Source: Piper betle (lineage: Eukaryota; Streptophyta; Magnoliopsida; Piperales; Piperaceae). From it: a stretch of 64,000 nt of DNA. Below, in pieces: positions 55,120 through 64,000 of the stretch; position 1 is the stretch's first letter, and each line of letters starts with the position of its first letter. The notes under the pieces were generated by a model. It ran no database searches and had not been told where the DNA came from. It saw only the letters and a program-made list of their open reading frames with translations. A program made the position numbers and the translations under genes. The DNA lies in assembly GCA_033002965.1 (NCBI GenBank), contig JAURVB010002728.1, forward strand, positions 185,442 to 249,441. Direction: 5' to 3'.

Positions 55120-57916
55120 GATAGAGCCTAGAGGGATAAACCGGATAAAACACTTGCCTTCATCTCGCTCGCCATGTATGTATAATGTATCAGAGGATAA
55201 AGATCACCATTCAGATAAAAATCCTTCAGGACTATCAATTGCTGCAATATTAAGGAATAATAAAAAGGAAGATACAAGCAGAGTACAAAAAATGCTGACA
55301 AACAAAATATAACATAAATTTACAATAGATAGATGGTACTTTCACAAGCTATCTATGGGGTATTCTTGATTAGGGCATTCAATCATTCATGGCGAATCTA
55401 TATTTTAATTAGGGCAACAAATTAAATTCAAAGCTGATTTTTTTAATGCAACCCCTTTTGACAGGGGCCACCAAAATCATAAATTTGATTCCGTTTCAAA
55501 AAATTGAGGGGTGAAAAATCAAATAAGGATATTAAAGAGTAACGCCCATAAAAAATTTCGTATCTCATTACCTGCATCAAAAAAATGTCGGGCACAACGA
55601 CCTCCTCTCTGAAAATCTCTGCTGTCATATGCATGTTTCGTTTCACCACATAATCATGCAAGAAGTAGACAACCATATAAAACCCAATACACCATAAATC
55701 GCAAGAACATTGTCTAAGCACTCAAGAAGTACATAGATTGTGAGAAAGGAGGGAAAAACACAAGAAACTAAAGATAAAGAGACACTCACATCTTTGGGAA
55801 ATTATATCAACCGTCGTCCGTATCCCTCACCATAAGCACAGAAACATGAACAATTCCACCGCCCCCGTCCAAAAGGGCCAAACTCTATGTACTTCAAATG
55901 TGAAAGACAATTCTTTTTTCATGACATCAACATGGAAAGCTTCAGCAACAGGACAAGCACAACGGAGTATAATAAGCATAACCTATAACTGATGATGCAA
56001 ATTTGAACTAGATCAAATCAGACAACCAATGCATGCATGCATGCATGACCAATAAAAAGTACTAGCTAGGTGATAATGAGTATATCTGATTATAAGGTAA
56101 GGGAGAAAGAGTACTCACACAGCTTGGTGATGTTTAGAAAAGGGAGAGGAGAAGGAAGAAGGAAGAAAAAGAGAGGGAGAGAACAACCGTGCAAAGGAAG
56201 ACGGCATGCAAGAGGTGAAAAACTAGAATCAGTTTTTCTTTTTCGGAAGGGGTTGGTCCGGGTTTTCTTAAACCAAACTCGACCATCAAACCTGAACCGA
56301 AAACTCAAACTCGATTAAACTAGAAATGGTTGGGCCTAGGTGGTTGAAAAATAAAAATCATTATTTTTGCGAAGATGAAAAAGTGCATATTATGAGCAGT
56401 GAGTAGTAGTTGCTCAGAAATTAGATTAATTTCACATGAATTTATTTAGTGATGTAATAAATTGAACCAAATTTTATCCTAATGATCTGCTTGATCCACA
56501 GTATAAAATGATATTAAACATTGTAAAATAGTCAATCTTACTAAAAGTAATTATATTTAATATATTTTGAATAAAAAATAACATGAAATTAATTATTTTG
56601 TAATCAAATTGAGTATGATTATATTTAGTAAGAGCACAAAATAACTATACTAATCTTATGTTGCACACTTATGTGCTTTCTAAGTAGCAAAAAGAATTAT
56701 CTTCTTATTTATTGGGATGAAATTAGAAAAAAGTTTAATTTGCTCGTTGAATAACGCATAGGTAGGGCACTTGAAGATAATTATAATGAATTCGAATACA
56801 TAATAATATACGATAAAAGTAATAGTTTTCTTAGAAATATATTACATATATACTAATTTTAGTAAAGCTAACCATTTGAAATTTTTATTTCATTTACCTC
56901 ATATTCCTACACGAACTTGCAACAATATGAATTTGCATTCTAAGAGCTTAAATCAATTAGAACAACCTATGTAGTATAAATTAATGGGTAGAGTTATTTT
57001 TCAAAAACAGTTAACCAAATTAAAAATTACAAGTCTTATCTTTACTAATATATTAGATCTTAGCCAATGAATAAATAAGTATTATTAGATACCCAATAAG
57101 TAAGTATGTATTATTGGATGTAAGACTAATAAGACTTAATCATTTTTTTAAAGTGATTAACTAAATTAAAAATTATATGCTGCAAACTCCATTAATATAT
57201 TAGATTTTGTCTAGATAACAAGATATTATTATACTGGCATTATTAAATGTCGCACTAATTAATTAAACTAATTAATTGAAGGATCTTATATTTTACCCAC
57301 ATCCTCAAAGAAATAATGTCATCATAATTACTTACTGTGGTTCACGAGCTCATCCAATAATATCTTGTAAGATCATTTAACACTATCTCAAAACAGTCTA
57401 ACCCATTTGGTGTAAATTAATGAGCCTAATTATATATATTTTAAAATAGTTAATTAAATTAAAGAATATAAGCAATATTCTCACTAATAAAGTTCATCTT
57501 ACCCCAAAGATATTGAATACAAGATTAGCTAACCGTCTAAAGTAATTGGGGAATCTCATTGGTGGGCTCTTTCAATTGAACTTTATTAATAGCTGTCAAT
57601 ATTACATCATTAGTATATATTTTGGGTAAAATAATTAATTAGTTATTACTGCGTTAGACGGACAACATGTAGAAGATTACTAAACTACATATAAAAAATA
57701 TGAAAAAAGACAAATGATCTATTAAATATGACCCAAACTCCACTCAATTATAACTAAAAACAGTTATATTATAATTAATGTTTATATGAGTCATCTTTAC
57801 AAGTAATATATTTATCAACTATGCATGGTATGTACCTGTAAGGAAAACATGTTTTTTTGAGTTTAAGCCTCTGAATTCAGGTTGGGTAACGGTTCAGTAA
57901 AATCTGTATTAATATT

Positions 57917-57917
<1 letters not shown>

Positions 57918-57978
<61 letters not shown>

Positions 57979-58196
57979 AAAATATTAGAGTGTGAACCTT
58001 TTTAAAATATAAATTTTATGAATTTTAATAAGAACTATTGATTTTTCATTTAGGTATTTATATGGGGGTAATTATTTATGGAACTATTCATAACTGTGCA
58101 CCATAACTCTTGGATCTAAACTTGTGGATGAAAAATTAACGATTATAATGCAAGTTTGCAACATTTAGATTTAAAAAAGGTTCACACTCTAATATT

Positions 58197-58245
<49 letters not shown>
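57918..58245. mobile_element. MITE-like inverted-repeat element bounded by (TA)n(CA)n arrays
   Basis: CACACTAAAATATTAGAGTGTGAACC at 57973-57998 is mirrored at 58180-58205 (GGTTCACACTCTAATATTTGTGTG), and the similarity extends outward into a (TA)n(CA)n array on the left and (TG)n(TA)n on the right. The element has about 180 bp of unique sequence between the arms and no coding capacity. Confidence 0.65.
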
Positions 58246-58251
<6 letters not shown>

Positions 58252-59586
58252 TACGTAGCAACACCGCCACTGAAGTGATTAGGTAAATGATGTGATTAAG
58301 TGTACCCGTCTTAGCATTCTATCTTAATGTTCTTTTTGTCCCAAGATGTTGTGTCTTAATGCTGAATCTGAATTTTCACTTCAAATTATAAATCAGATCA
58401 TATGCTAGTAGCCATAACAATTACAACCCTATAAGTTTAATCTTCCATGGTGACAGTCAACTGTTTTCCTTTCGACTATCCTTAAGAGGCGCCATTTTAA
58501 TATCCGAGATTTATAAATATAATTATCATACTTAAAATGTGATTATATTTAATTGTAATTAAGCATTACAGTCAAACATGACGACCAAACATTACACGAC
58601 ATCAGCATTATACAAAGTTTATCTTTCATTTAGATTATGTCGCTGAAAGCCTTTAACATTATAAAATATTATCTTCATCACCCAACGGTTCGCAACGCCG
58701 GTCTTATAATCTAGTAATTAAAAGCTGATAATAATTTATCGTGACATCAGATAATAATTTTTTTTCCATTTTAATTTTATGGGTATGAATTTATATGTAC
58801 TTGATTAGACCTGGTAAAGGTTCTTCATATATATCTGCTTGGCAAATCCTACAGAGTTTATGTTATGCTTTGACGTGGACCAAATCAAAGTATGAGCCCA
58901 TGACATAACTGTTGCAAACAAGTCAAAATAAAAAAATTAGTGAAAGTTGATAAATTAAGTAATACATGCAAATAATTTATAATATATAGGACAGTAACAA
59001 GAAAGAGCAAGACACTCAATATTTAACCATTAACACCGAGCAGCTAATTTGATTACAAGAAACTAAATGGGGCAAGCTACAAGTAGCGATTGGTTTATTA
59101 ACTACCAACCTAATGACGTCTGAATACGAATGACTGATATCTCTTCAAAATTCAACTGCAAATGGTCATCTTCAAAAACACGAATGCCCACTTGACGAAG
59201 TAGAAATGAATATAGTGACCAAAGTAAAGTGGTCAATATATGAGCATGCTTAATCCCTCAAAATTGATCTTACCATGCATAAATATAATTGAAAATAATA
59301 ATGCAATAACAGTCCGTAAGATAAGGTACTTGCTTTGTTGATCATGCTCCCATTTTATGCTAAGTTCATATACAATTAACTTTGAATGTGCCTTAATTTT
59401 GGTATTTAAAGATCGTATATATTGAGTCATTCATTGATCACATTTGGATAATGAACATCTCGATTCGCAACATTATTATTCCTATAATTCTCCCTTCCAC
59501 CATAACAAATTAACTCTGTAAATGTCGACGAGATATTTGCAAAATTTGATATTTCATTTACACTTTACAGATATATATCTATATAT

Positions 59587-59589
<3 letters not shown>

Positions 59590-59636
<47 letters not shown>
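59590..59636. repeat. (TA)n dinucleotide array
   Basis: About 23 TA units in the 3' flank of the F-box-like gene. Confidence 0.9.
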
Positions 59637-59639
<3 letters not shown>

Positions 59640-59775
59640 AAGTGGTCGTCCAGTCATACAAAGTTTCTAAGCAATATTGCTGCTGTACAAATTTGTGATT
59701 CCTGTACAGAACAAGGAAAGAATAATGAAACTAAAGAATAATTAATCAACCAGTACACTCAAGGTAGCGGTGAAC

Positions 59776-61068
59776 TCAAAAGAGCTTCCCAGCAAACTCC
59801 ATGGCCTTATCATCATCCTCATGAGAATTAAGATTTCTGAGCTCAGACACACTCCTCCCAAGCTGTAGAGCCATCTTCAACTCAAACAACTCCCCATCCT
59901 CCCTCACCTCCACCTCCTCCGTCAAACTCTTCTCAATCTTCTCCTCCAACAAGCGATACAATCCACCACAGTTTCTGTACATCTCAAACACCATCCCCAC
60001 CTGCCCAGCATGCTCCAACGTGTTCACCACCGTTGCCATGGCCCCCGCCGCCATGGCCACCATTAGAGCTGCACCATTTGAGGAGGTAGAAGATGACCCA
60101 TCAACGAGCAAGGAACAGATTGCGGCTACACTTGTGAGAAATGGACCGCAAAAGGCCAACGACCTGTTTACCTTCAACACCAACTTGCTCAACCTCACAT
60201 ACTCTGCTACATCCTTCTTCTTCAAAACCTTGGCCACTCCTCTCATCTCCTTCTCAAGATCTACACTCCACCCATTTCTTGCTCCCATCTTTTCTGCACC
60301 ATTGATTGATTGTTTAATACTGTCCTTGTAGTGTTGTTGTTGCACTTCTTGTTTATGGTTACTAGAGACTGGCCACCACACTGTCGGTTCTACCTTGGCA
60401 GGGAACTTCTCGAGCATCCCGGGCAGCAATGGAAGTGGGTAGGCCTTGTCCAAGGCCAGCACCCTCTCCACGGCCTCGTCGACGTCAGCGGCGCTCACCG
60501 GACCTCCGGCGGCTACGGTGGTTTCAATCTCACCGAGCAGCTGCCGGAACAATCTCGCGGCGTTTCGCTGCTCCTCGGCTAGCTGGGACGGTTGGATCTT
60601 GCTCACCACCAGTAGCAGCCCGGTGGACGCCGCATACAGTATCGCCGCCGACGCCTTGAACGCTGGAGAGGACTCTACCCCGACGGCAGACAGGCCGGCC
60701 ATGGCCGTTGCGGCGAGGGTGATGGAGTTGGTGGAGTTGACAAGCAGCTTGTTCCAATCCGCTCGCTGTTCTCCGATGATGTCATGCATCTCCGCCCTGT
60801 CCGCCGCTGCCGCAGCCACTGCATGGAGCTTTGACAGCAACTTTGCAGAGGACTCTAGGCCGCCATTGATGCTTGCAGGTTTGGTATCATTATCTTCCAT
60901 CTTTTGGATCAACATCTTTTCGATAGGACGATGGCGAACAACGTCTGTTCTTCCAATAATCTTGGGCAGGGGAGCTTGCAACACAGCTCTGGACCTCGTA
61001 GTTTTAAACGTCGAAGAAGTAGAAGAAGGCATGAGGTGAAGAGATGAAAGCAGTCCGAGGGCGGCCAT
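59776..61068 (-). CDS. Probable F-box protein At4g22030-like, predicted plastid membrane-associated
   Basis: An intact single-exon gene of 430 residues. The name follows the plant family annotated 'probable F-box protein At4g22030'; I see no F-box motif, so the label may mislead. The N-terminus is Ser/Thr/Arg-rich (MAALGLLSSLHLMPSSTSST and following), like a transit peptide. Family landmarks: LSKLHAVAAAAADRAEMHD, GEQRADWNKLLVNSTNSITL, a hydrophobic ASAAILYAASTGLLLVVSKI, QPSQLAEEQRNAARLFRQLL, LALDKAYPLPLLPGMLEKFP with KVEPTVWWP, a second hydrophobic pair (SLAFCGPFLTSVAAICSLLV; AALMVAMAAGAMATVVNTLE), and EHAGQVGMVFEMYRNCGGLY. The C-terminal third is Glu-rich. Molecular function is not established by sequence. 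A TATA box and a striking G-tract repeat lie upstream. Confidence 0.88.
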   Translation of the reverse strand: MAALGLLSSLHLMPSSTSSTFKTTRSRAVLQAPLPKIIGRTDVVRHRPIEKMLIQKMEDNDTKPASINGGLESSAKLLSKLHAVAAAAADRAEMHDIIGEQRADWNKLLVNSTNSITLAATAMAGLSAVGVESSPAFKASAAILYAASTGLLLVVSKIQPSQLAEEQRNAARLFRQLLGEIETTVAAGGPVSAADVDEAVERVLALDKAYPLPLLPGMLEKFPAKVEPTVWWPVSSNHKQEVQQQHYKDSIKQSINGAEKMGARNGWSVDLEKEMRGVAKVLKKKDVAEYVRLSKLVLKVNRSLAFCGPFLTSVAAICSLLVDGSSSTSSNGAALMVAMAAGAMATVVNTLEHAGQVGMVFEMYRNCGGLYRLLEEKIEKSLTEEVEVREDGELFELKMALQLGRSVSELRNLNSHEDDDKAMEFAGKLF

Positions 61069-61207
61069 GGCTATGTACCCTTTTGAGCTTTATGCTTGAA
61101 TTGCTGTATAGTATGAGGAAATCTGGAAGGAGTTCAGATCTTGTTCTTGATCTTGTATGAATCTAGGAGATATAAAAGTTGGTGATGGATAGAAGGGCAG
61201 TTACATG

Positions 61208-61217
61208 TATATATATA
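61208..61217 (-). promoter_or_regulatory. TATA box of the F-box-like gene
   Basis: TATATATATA about 140 bases upstream of the start codon at 61068, with a G-tract repeat immediately beyond it. Confidence 0.5.
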
Positions 61218-61222
61218 CCCAC

Positions 61223-61253
<31 letters not shown>

Positions 61254-61256
61254 GGC
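61223..61256 (+). repeat. (GGGTGA)n hexamer repeat, potential G-quadruplex
   Basis: Six GGG tracts (61225, 61231, 61237, 61243, 61249, 61253) separated mostly by TGA satisfy the G3N1-7 rule for quadruplex formation on the plus strand, which is the template strand of the neighbouring minus-strand gene. Confidence 0.85.
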
Positions 61257-63109
61257 GGATGTGGAATGCTTCAAATAAATGTCATAGCCTTGACCATGAA
61301 CGGCTGCTCAATGCTCTTCTTTGATCTTGAATCTTGAATTTGAAATGGTCGAAAGGCGTGTGGTCTTATGTGGCTTCATTATTTGTTTATATTTTACTCG
61401 CTCTTTTATGTTTTGACCTTTATTTTATTATAAGCTCGGTCTCACTTGATGGTCGTTAATTAATAATTACTAGTTGGTTATTAACTACCCCTACCTGGAT
61501 AAACTTTTTAATTAAAAACTTGTAAATTAAACATTACGACCTATCGTGCATGACATCGCCATCTTGTAGGCTTCCCTTGAATAAATAAATGATTCTTAAC
61601 TCTTTTAAACCCTACTTTTTAATAGTCTCAACGGCTTTCCAAGTAGTAGGAGTTGCATTACTTCATATACATGAAGAGATAACGTGAATTATTGGAGTGA
61701 ATTTTAGGAATTCAAGTAATATTTTCCTATTTACATAAATTATAAATATGGCTTTTACATTTGAATGTGGAGGACAAACCAATAAATTGAATTGATATTT
61801 TATCTTTTATTGACTAATTGATGATGACACAAAAATAGTTGGCATGATTCAACTCATTTCCCAGAATTCAACTCGTCTCCAAGAACGTTTAAGTTGGAAA
61901 CCTATGACTCTGATTTCAATTCATTTGAGATTAAATCAGCACTAATTGAGATTATTAATTTGATGACAATAATAATGACAATATTGATGTTGATGCTGAT
62001 GAGAGTTAGATATAAGTATAATTAGATTAGGCTGGTGAGGCACCATTTGAGGGCCTCTCTTTTAAACCTCAACAATAGCAGGTAGGAGTAGGACTCCTAT
62101 TAAAAAATTCACGGTACAGCAAAAAAAATCTTCATTATTTGTGAAAATTTTTGAGTGCGCACGCTGTGCACACACGTGCGCACGCACATATTGTGGGCCG
62201 TCGATGATCGTGATCATTGACGACGTTGGTTGCGTGCGCGCCCAATAACGATTAGTATAAAAATTATTTTAGAATAAATGCTCAAAAATTACTTCACGAA
62301 AATTGCAACCAATCTAAGGATAATAAGTTTCTTTTTAAACACTGCGAAAGGTGCATGCCTCCTTTTCTTTTTGGATAAAGAAGAGGAGCAAAATTCGAAG
62401 ACTGAACTAGTTATTTTTTATTTGCTTTGAATTGTTGAGTACTTGATAATGTTCAGGGTGAGCATTCTATCGGTTCGAAACCACCGAAACGAACTAAGAG
62501 AATTCCATTTGAAAGCCAAATTTTGTTCTAGAAACTGATTTGAATTACTCACAAAACCAAGTAGAATTAAAATATTTCGATTAATTTGGTTCAGCAACCT
62601 CATTATATCATAAATTATAAAAAATAGTTTTGTTTAATTATTTAATGAGAATTATATAATTATTTTAATGAACATAATTATATAGTACATAATTCTAAAC
62701 ACATATATTATATAAAACAAATAAAAACTCATCATAAACATGTTATCTTTTCATGATAATTAACATAAAAATATAACATTTTAAATATTTTTAAAAAAAA
62801 TTAAATTATTTTGATTCAACTCAATTTTTATCTATGAGATCAATATACATTTCAATCTGTCAAACCCTACTAAAAACCGAACCAATCTAGTTCAAAATCG
62901 AATGAAATTGATAATTCAATTTGGGTTTAATTCGATTTTTAGTTTTCATCAAATTATGTTGTTACATTGTCTGCTTTGTTTTTTCCATTTGATTTATAAA
63001 TCTTGTATCTTCCACAAACCTTCATATACATCCCATAGTTTTTTTCATTTTGTACAAAGTGAAAGATATCCCGAGAATATGTATGTATATATATATATAT
63101 AACACCACA

Positions 63110-63985
63110 CACTGTGGTGATGCTCCCCCTCGCGCTTCCCACTGCCTCGCCCCCTGCCCGCTCGCAGCTGCCACCCCTTGGCTTTTCCACCCTGTTTCCC
63201 CCTCCCCCTCGGTGCCTATTTTGCCCCCACCCCGCATCATTTTGGCTGCATGTTCCCCCCCACCGCCCGATTTTGCCACTTGACCGAACTCCTCCCTGCT
63301 GTATGTTGCCTTTGCCTCCTCCACGTTGGCGTCCTCTTCGACTTTGGCTTGGAGCACGATGTTGCCCCGGACCGCTCCTTCCCCCCACTAGTGCGGTGGT
63401 GCAGGTGACGGCAGCGACGAGGTTGCTAGCAACGGTGGTAGAGCAAAAACAGAGGTATCCGTTAGCGGGAGAGAAAATAGGGTCGGTGAAGAAAAATGAA
63501 ACGATGGCAATTTTGTAATAAAAACTTGACTCGCTACTGATTAAAGTCAATATTACGAAATAAATCCAAAAAATAAAAAAACTTGACTTATTGTGAGGCG
63601 GTGACAGCACTGGTTGGCGGCATCACTGGCTAGTAGTGAGTGGCTTGCGGTGCAGTTGCTGGCAGTGGGGTGGCACGACAAAAAAAGGGAGAAGGTCGGG
63701 GGAAGAGACGTGTTTAGTTGTAGGGGTAGTTTTATAATAAAAACTTGACTTGTTCCCGACTCAAGTCAATATAACAAAATACATCCCAAAAAATATTTAA
63801 AAAATACAATAAAAATGTCATAAAATAAATAATTAAGTTCTAACTCGAATAACATGCTCTAAACTTAATAACCCACCCAAAATTAATAACATGCTCTAAA
63901 CTTAATAACCCACCCAAAATTAATAAATAATGTGTCCTAATGTAGTATATGACTTTAAATTAATTTTGTGATCTATTATATATAA
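63110..63985. mobile_element. Relative of the GC-rich-core hAT element (partial)
   Basis: A GC-rich block (63110-63420) is followed by an AAACTTGACTCG-containing AT-rich segment at 63509-63590 that recurs at 63729-63810. The same motif order (GC-rich core, then CTTGACTCGA, AGTCAATA, AAATCCAAAAAA) occurs at 39400-40060 inside the hAT element. No TAGGGGTGGGC end is found, so this copy is partial or runs out of the window. Confidence 0.45.
63851..63924. repeat. 37-bp perfect tandem duplication
   Basis: The unit beginning AACATGCTCTAAACTTAATA and ending AAAATTAAT occurs at 63851-63887 and again, without a difference, at 63888-63924. Confidence 0.9.
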
Positions 63986-64000
63986 AAAAGCATATACATG

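Larger units (their letters stand above)
50609..55690 (-). pseudogene. LUG: LEUNIG-like LisH/WD40 transcriptional co-repressor, probably degenerate, with a copia insertion
   Basis: LEUNIG-type proteins are Groucho/TLE-like co-repressors. The minus strand shows, in order: a LisH segment at about 55690-55570 (FLHDYVVKRNMHMTAEIFRE), an exon at 55231-55141 (AIDSPEGFLSEW), a Lys-rich linker near 52360-52210, and WD40 exons: [20 protein letters not shown] with ASAGHDKK near 51900-51790, EEHDLLITNVRF near 51680, TKVRIQPHSGKLLLALSNSI near 51430-51305, ICWHPTGDYMASVSED near 51230-51140, and a last exon 50746-50609 (GHEGMVAALSSS, LVASAGHD). About 65 residues of WD repeats are missing after ASSSFG, TGA follows EW where the family has EWW, and the A7 run at 55579-55585 is one base short for phase. 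A copia element sits between the N-terminal exons and the rest. I favour a pseudogene; a divergent short paralogue with sequence errors is the alternative. Exon limits are approximate. Confidence 0.65.
55691..59775. other. AT-rich intergenic region with repeats
   Basis: No gene is recognised. The left few hundred bases should hold the promoter of the LEUNIG-like gene. From 56900 to 57600 related AT-rich blocks recur (see findings). A TIR element with flanking (TA)n arrays lies at 57918-58245, and another (TA)n tract at about 59590-59636. Confidence 0.5.
61257..64000. other. Intergenic to window end, with transposon-derived pieces
   Basis: No gene is recognised. It contains a nested inverted repeat at 62154-62241, an AT-rich stretch with GGTTCGAAACC-type motifs at about 62453-62935 that resembles a decayed TIR element, and a GC-rich block plus flanks at 63110-63985 related to the hAT element at 39215-40882. 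Confidence 0.5.

Noticed and set aside
60446..61039. Plus-strand Ser/Ala-rich frames within the F-box-like gene
   Set aside because: Antisense shadows of an intact, family-supported gene.
62954..63610. 218-codon minus frame and 134-codon plus frame at the window end
   Set aside because: They cover the GC-rich transposon-derived block on both strands and show no domain.
1..64000. CRISPR arrays, bacterial operons, rRNA genes
   Set aside because: No regularly spaced identical repeats with unique spacers and no rRNA-like sequence; the window is plant nuclear DNA.

Overview
The window is nuclear DNA from a flowering plant. Genes carry many short AT-rich introns with GT-AG (some GC-AG) junctions, plant-specific families are present (plastid APS reductase, PL4 rhamnogalacturonate lyase, glycine-rich wall proteins, a LEUNIG-like co-repressor), and intergenic DNA is AT-rich with copia, gypsy-type LTR and hAT-like elements and long (TA)n arrays. 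I cannot fix the species from sequence alone; a non-grass monocot is only a guess.

Layout: 1-3272 is non-coding. An APS reductase gene (3273-5547, +) faces a 15-exon rhamnogalacturonate lyase (6088-10045, -) tail to tail. A decayed GDSL lipase (10759-13172, -) and a truncated copia element (13803-16110, -) follow, then a CTCGA-rich TIR element (17339-17872). COQ6, the ubiquinone-pathway monooxygenase, is complete at 18147-22299 (+). Three genes for secreted glycine-rich proteins form a cluster (23280-24055 -, 26069-27330 +, 28660-29139 -). A small predicted plastid membrane protein gene (30318-30869, +) is followed by the Rab3GAP catalytic subunit gene (31042-38105, -). A hAT-type element with an 8-bp target duplication lies at 39215-40882. 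The peroxisomal membrane protein gene PMP22 (41767-47445, -) has a 4.3-kb intron swollen by LTR-retroelement debris. A LEA_4 gene with an organelle presequence (49069-49734, -), a LEUNIG-like LisH/WD40 gene split by a copia insertion (50609-55690, -), and an intact single-exon gene of the 'probable F-box protein At4g22030' family (59776-61068, -) complete the gene set. The last kilobase holds relatives of the hAT element's interior.

The genes do not form a pathway; this is an ordinary mixed plant gene neighbourhood (sulfate assimilation, pectin degradation, ubiquinone synthesis, cell wall, membrane traffic, peroxisome, stress/seed protection, transcriptional repression).

The most notable cross-cutting observation is that at least eight loci have reading frames broken by a one-base length change in or next to a homopolymer (mostly a missing G or C), while splice phases and all other codons remain coherent. 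This looks like systematic indel error in the underlying assembly more than simultaneous gene death. The GDSL gene is different, with true nonsense substitutions. Gene coordinates below are start-codon to stop-codon extents on the assumption that those single-base lesions are repaired; exon lists are given in the evidence.
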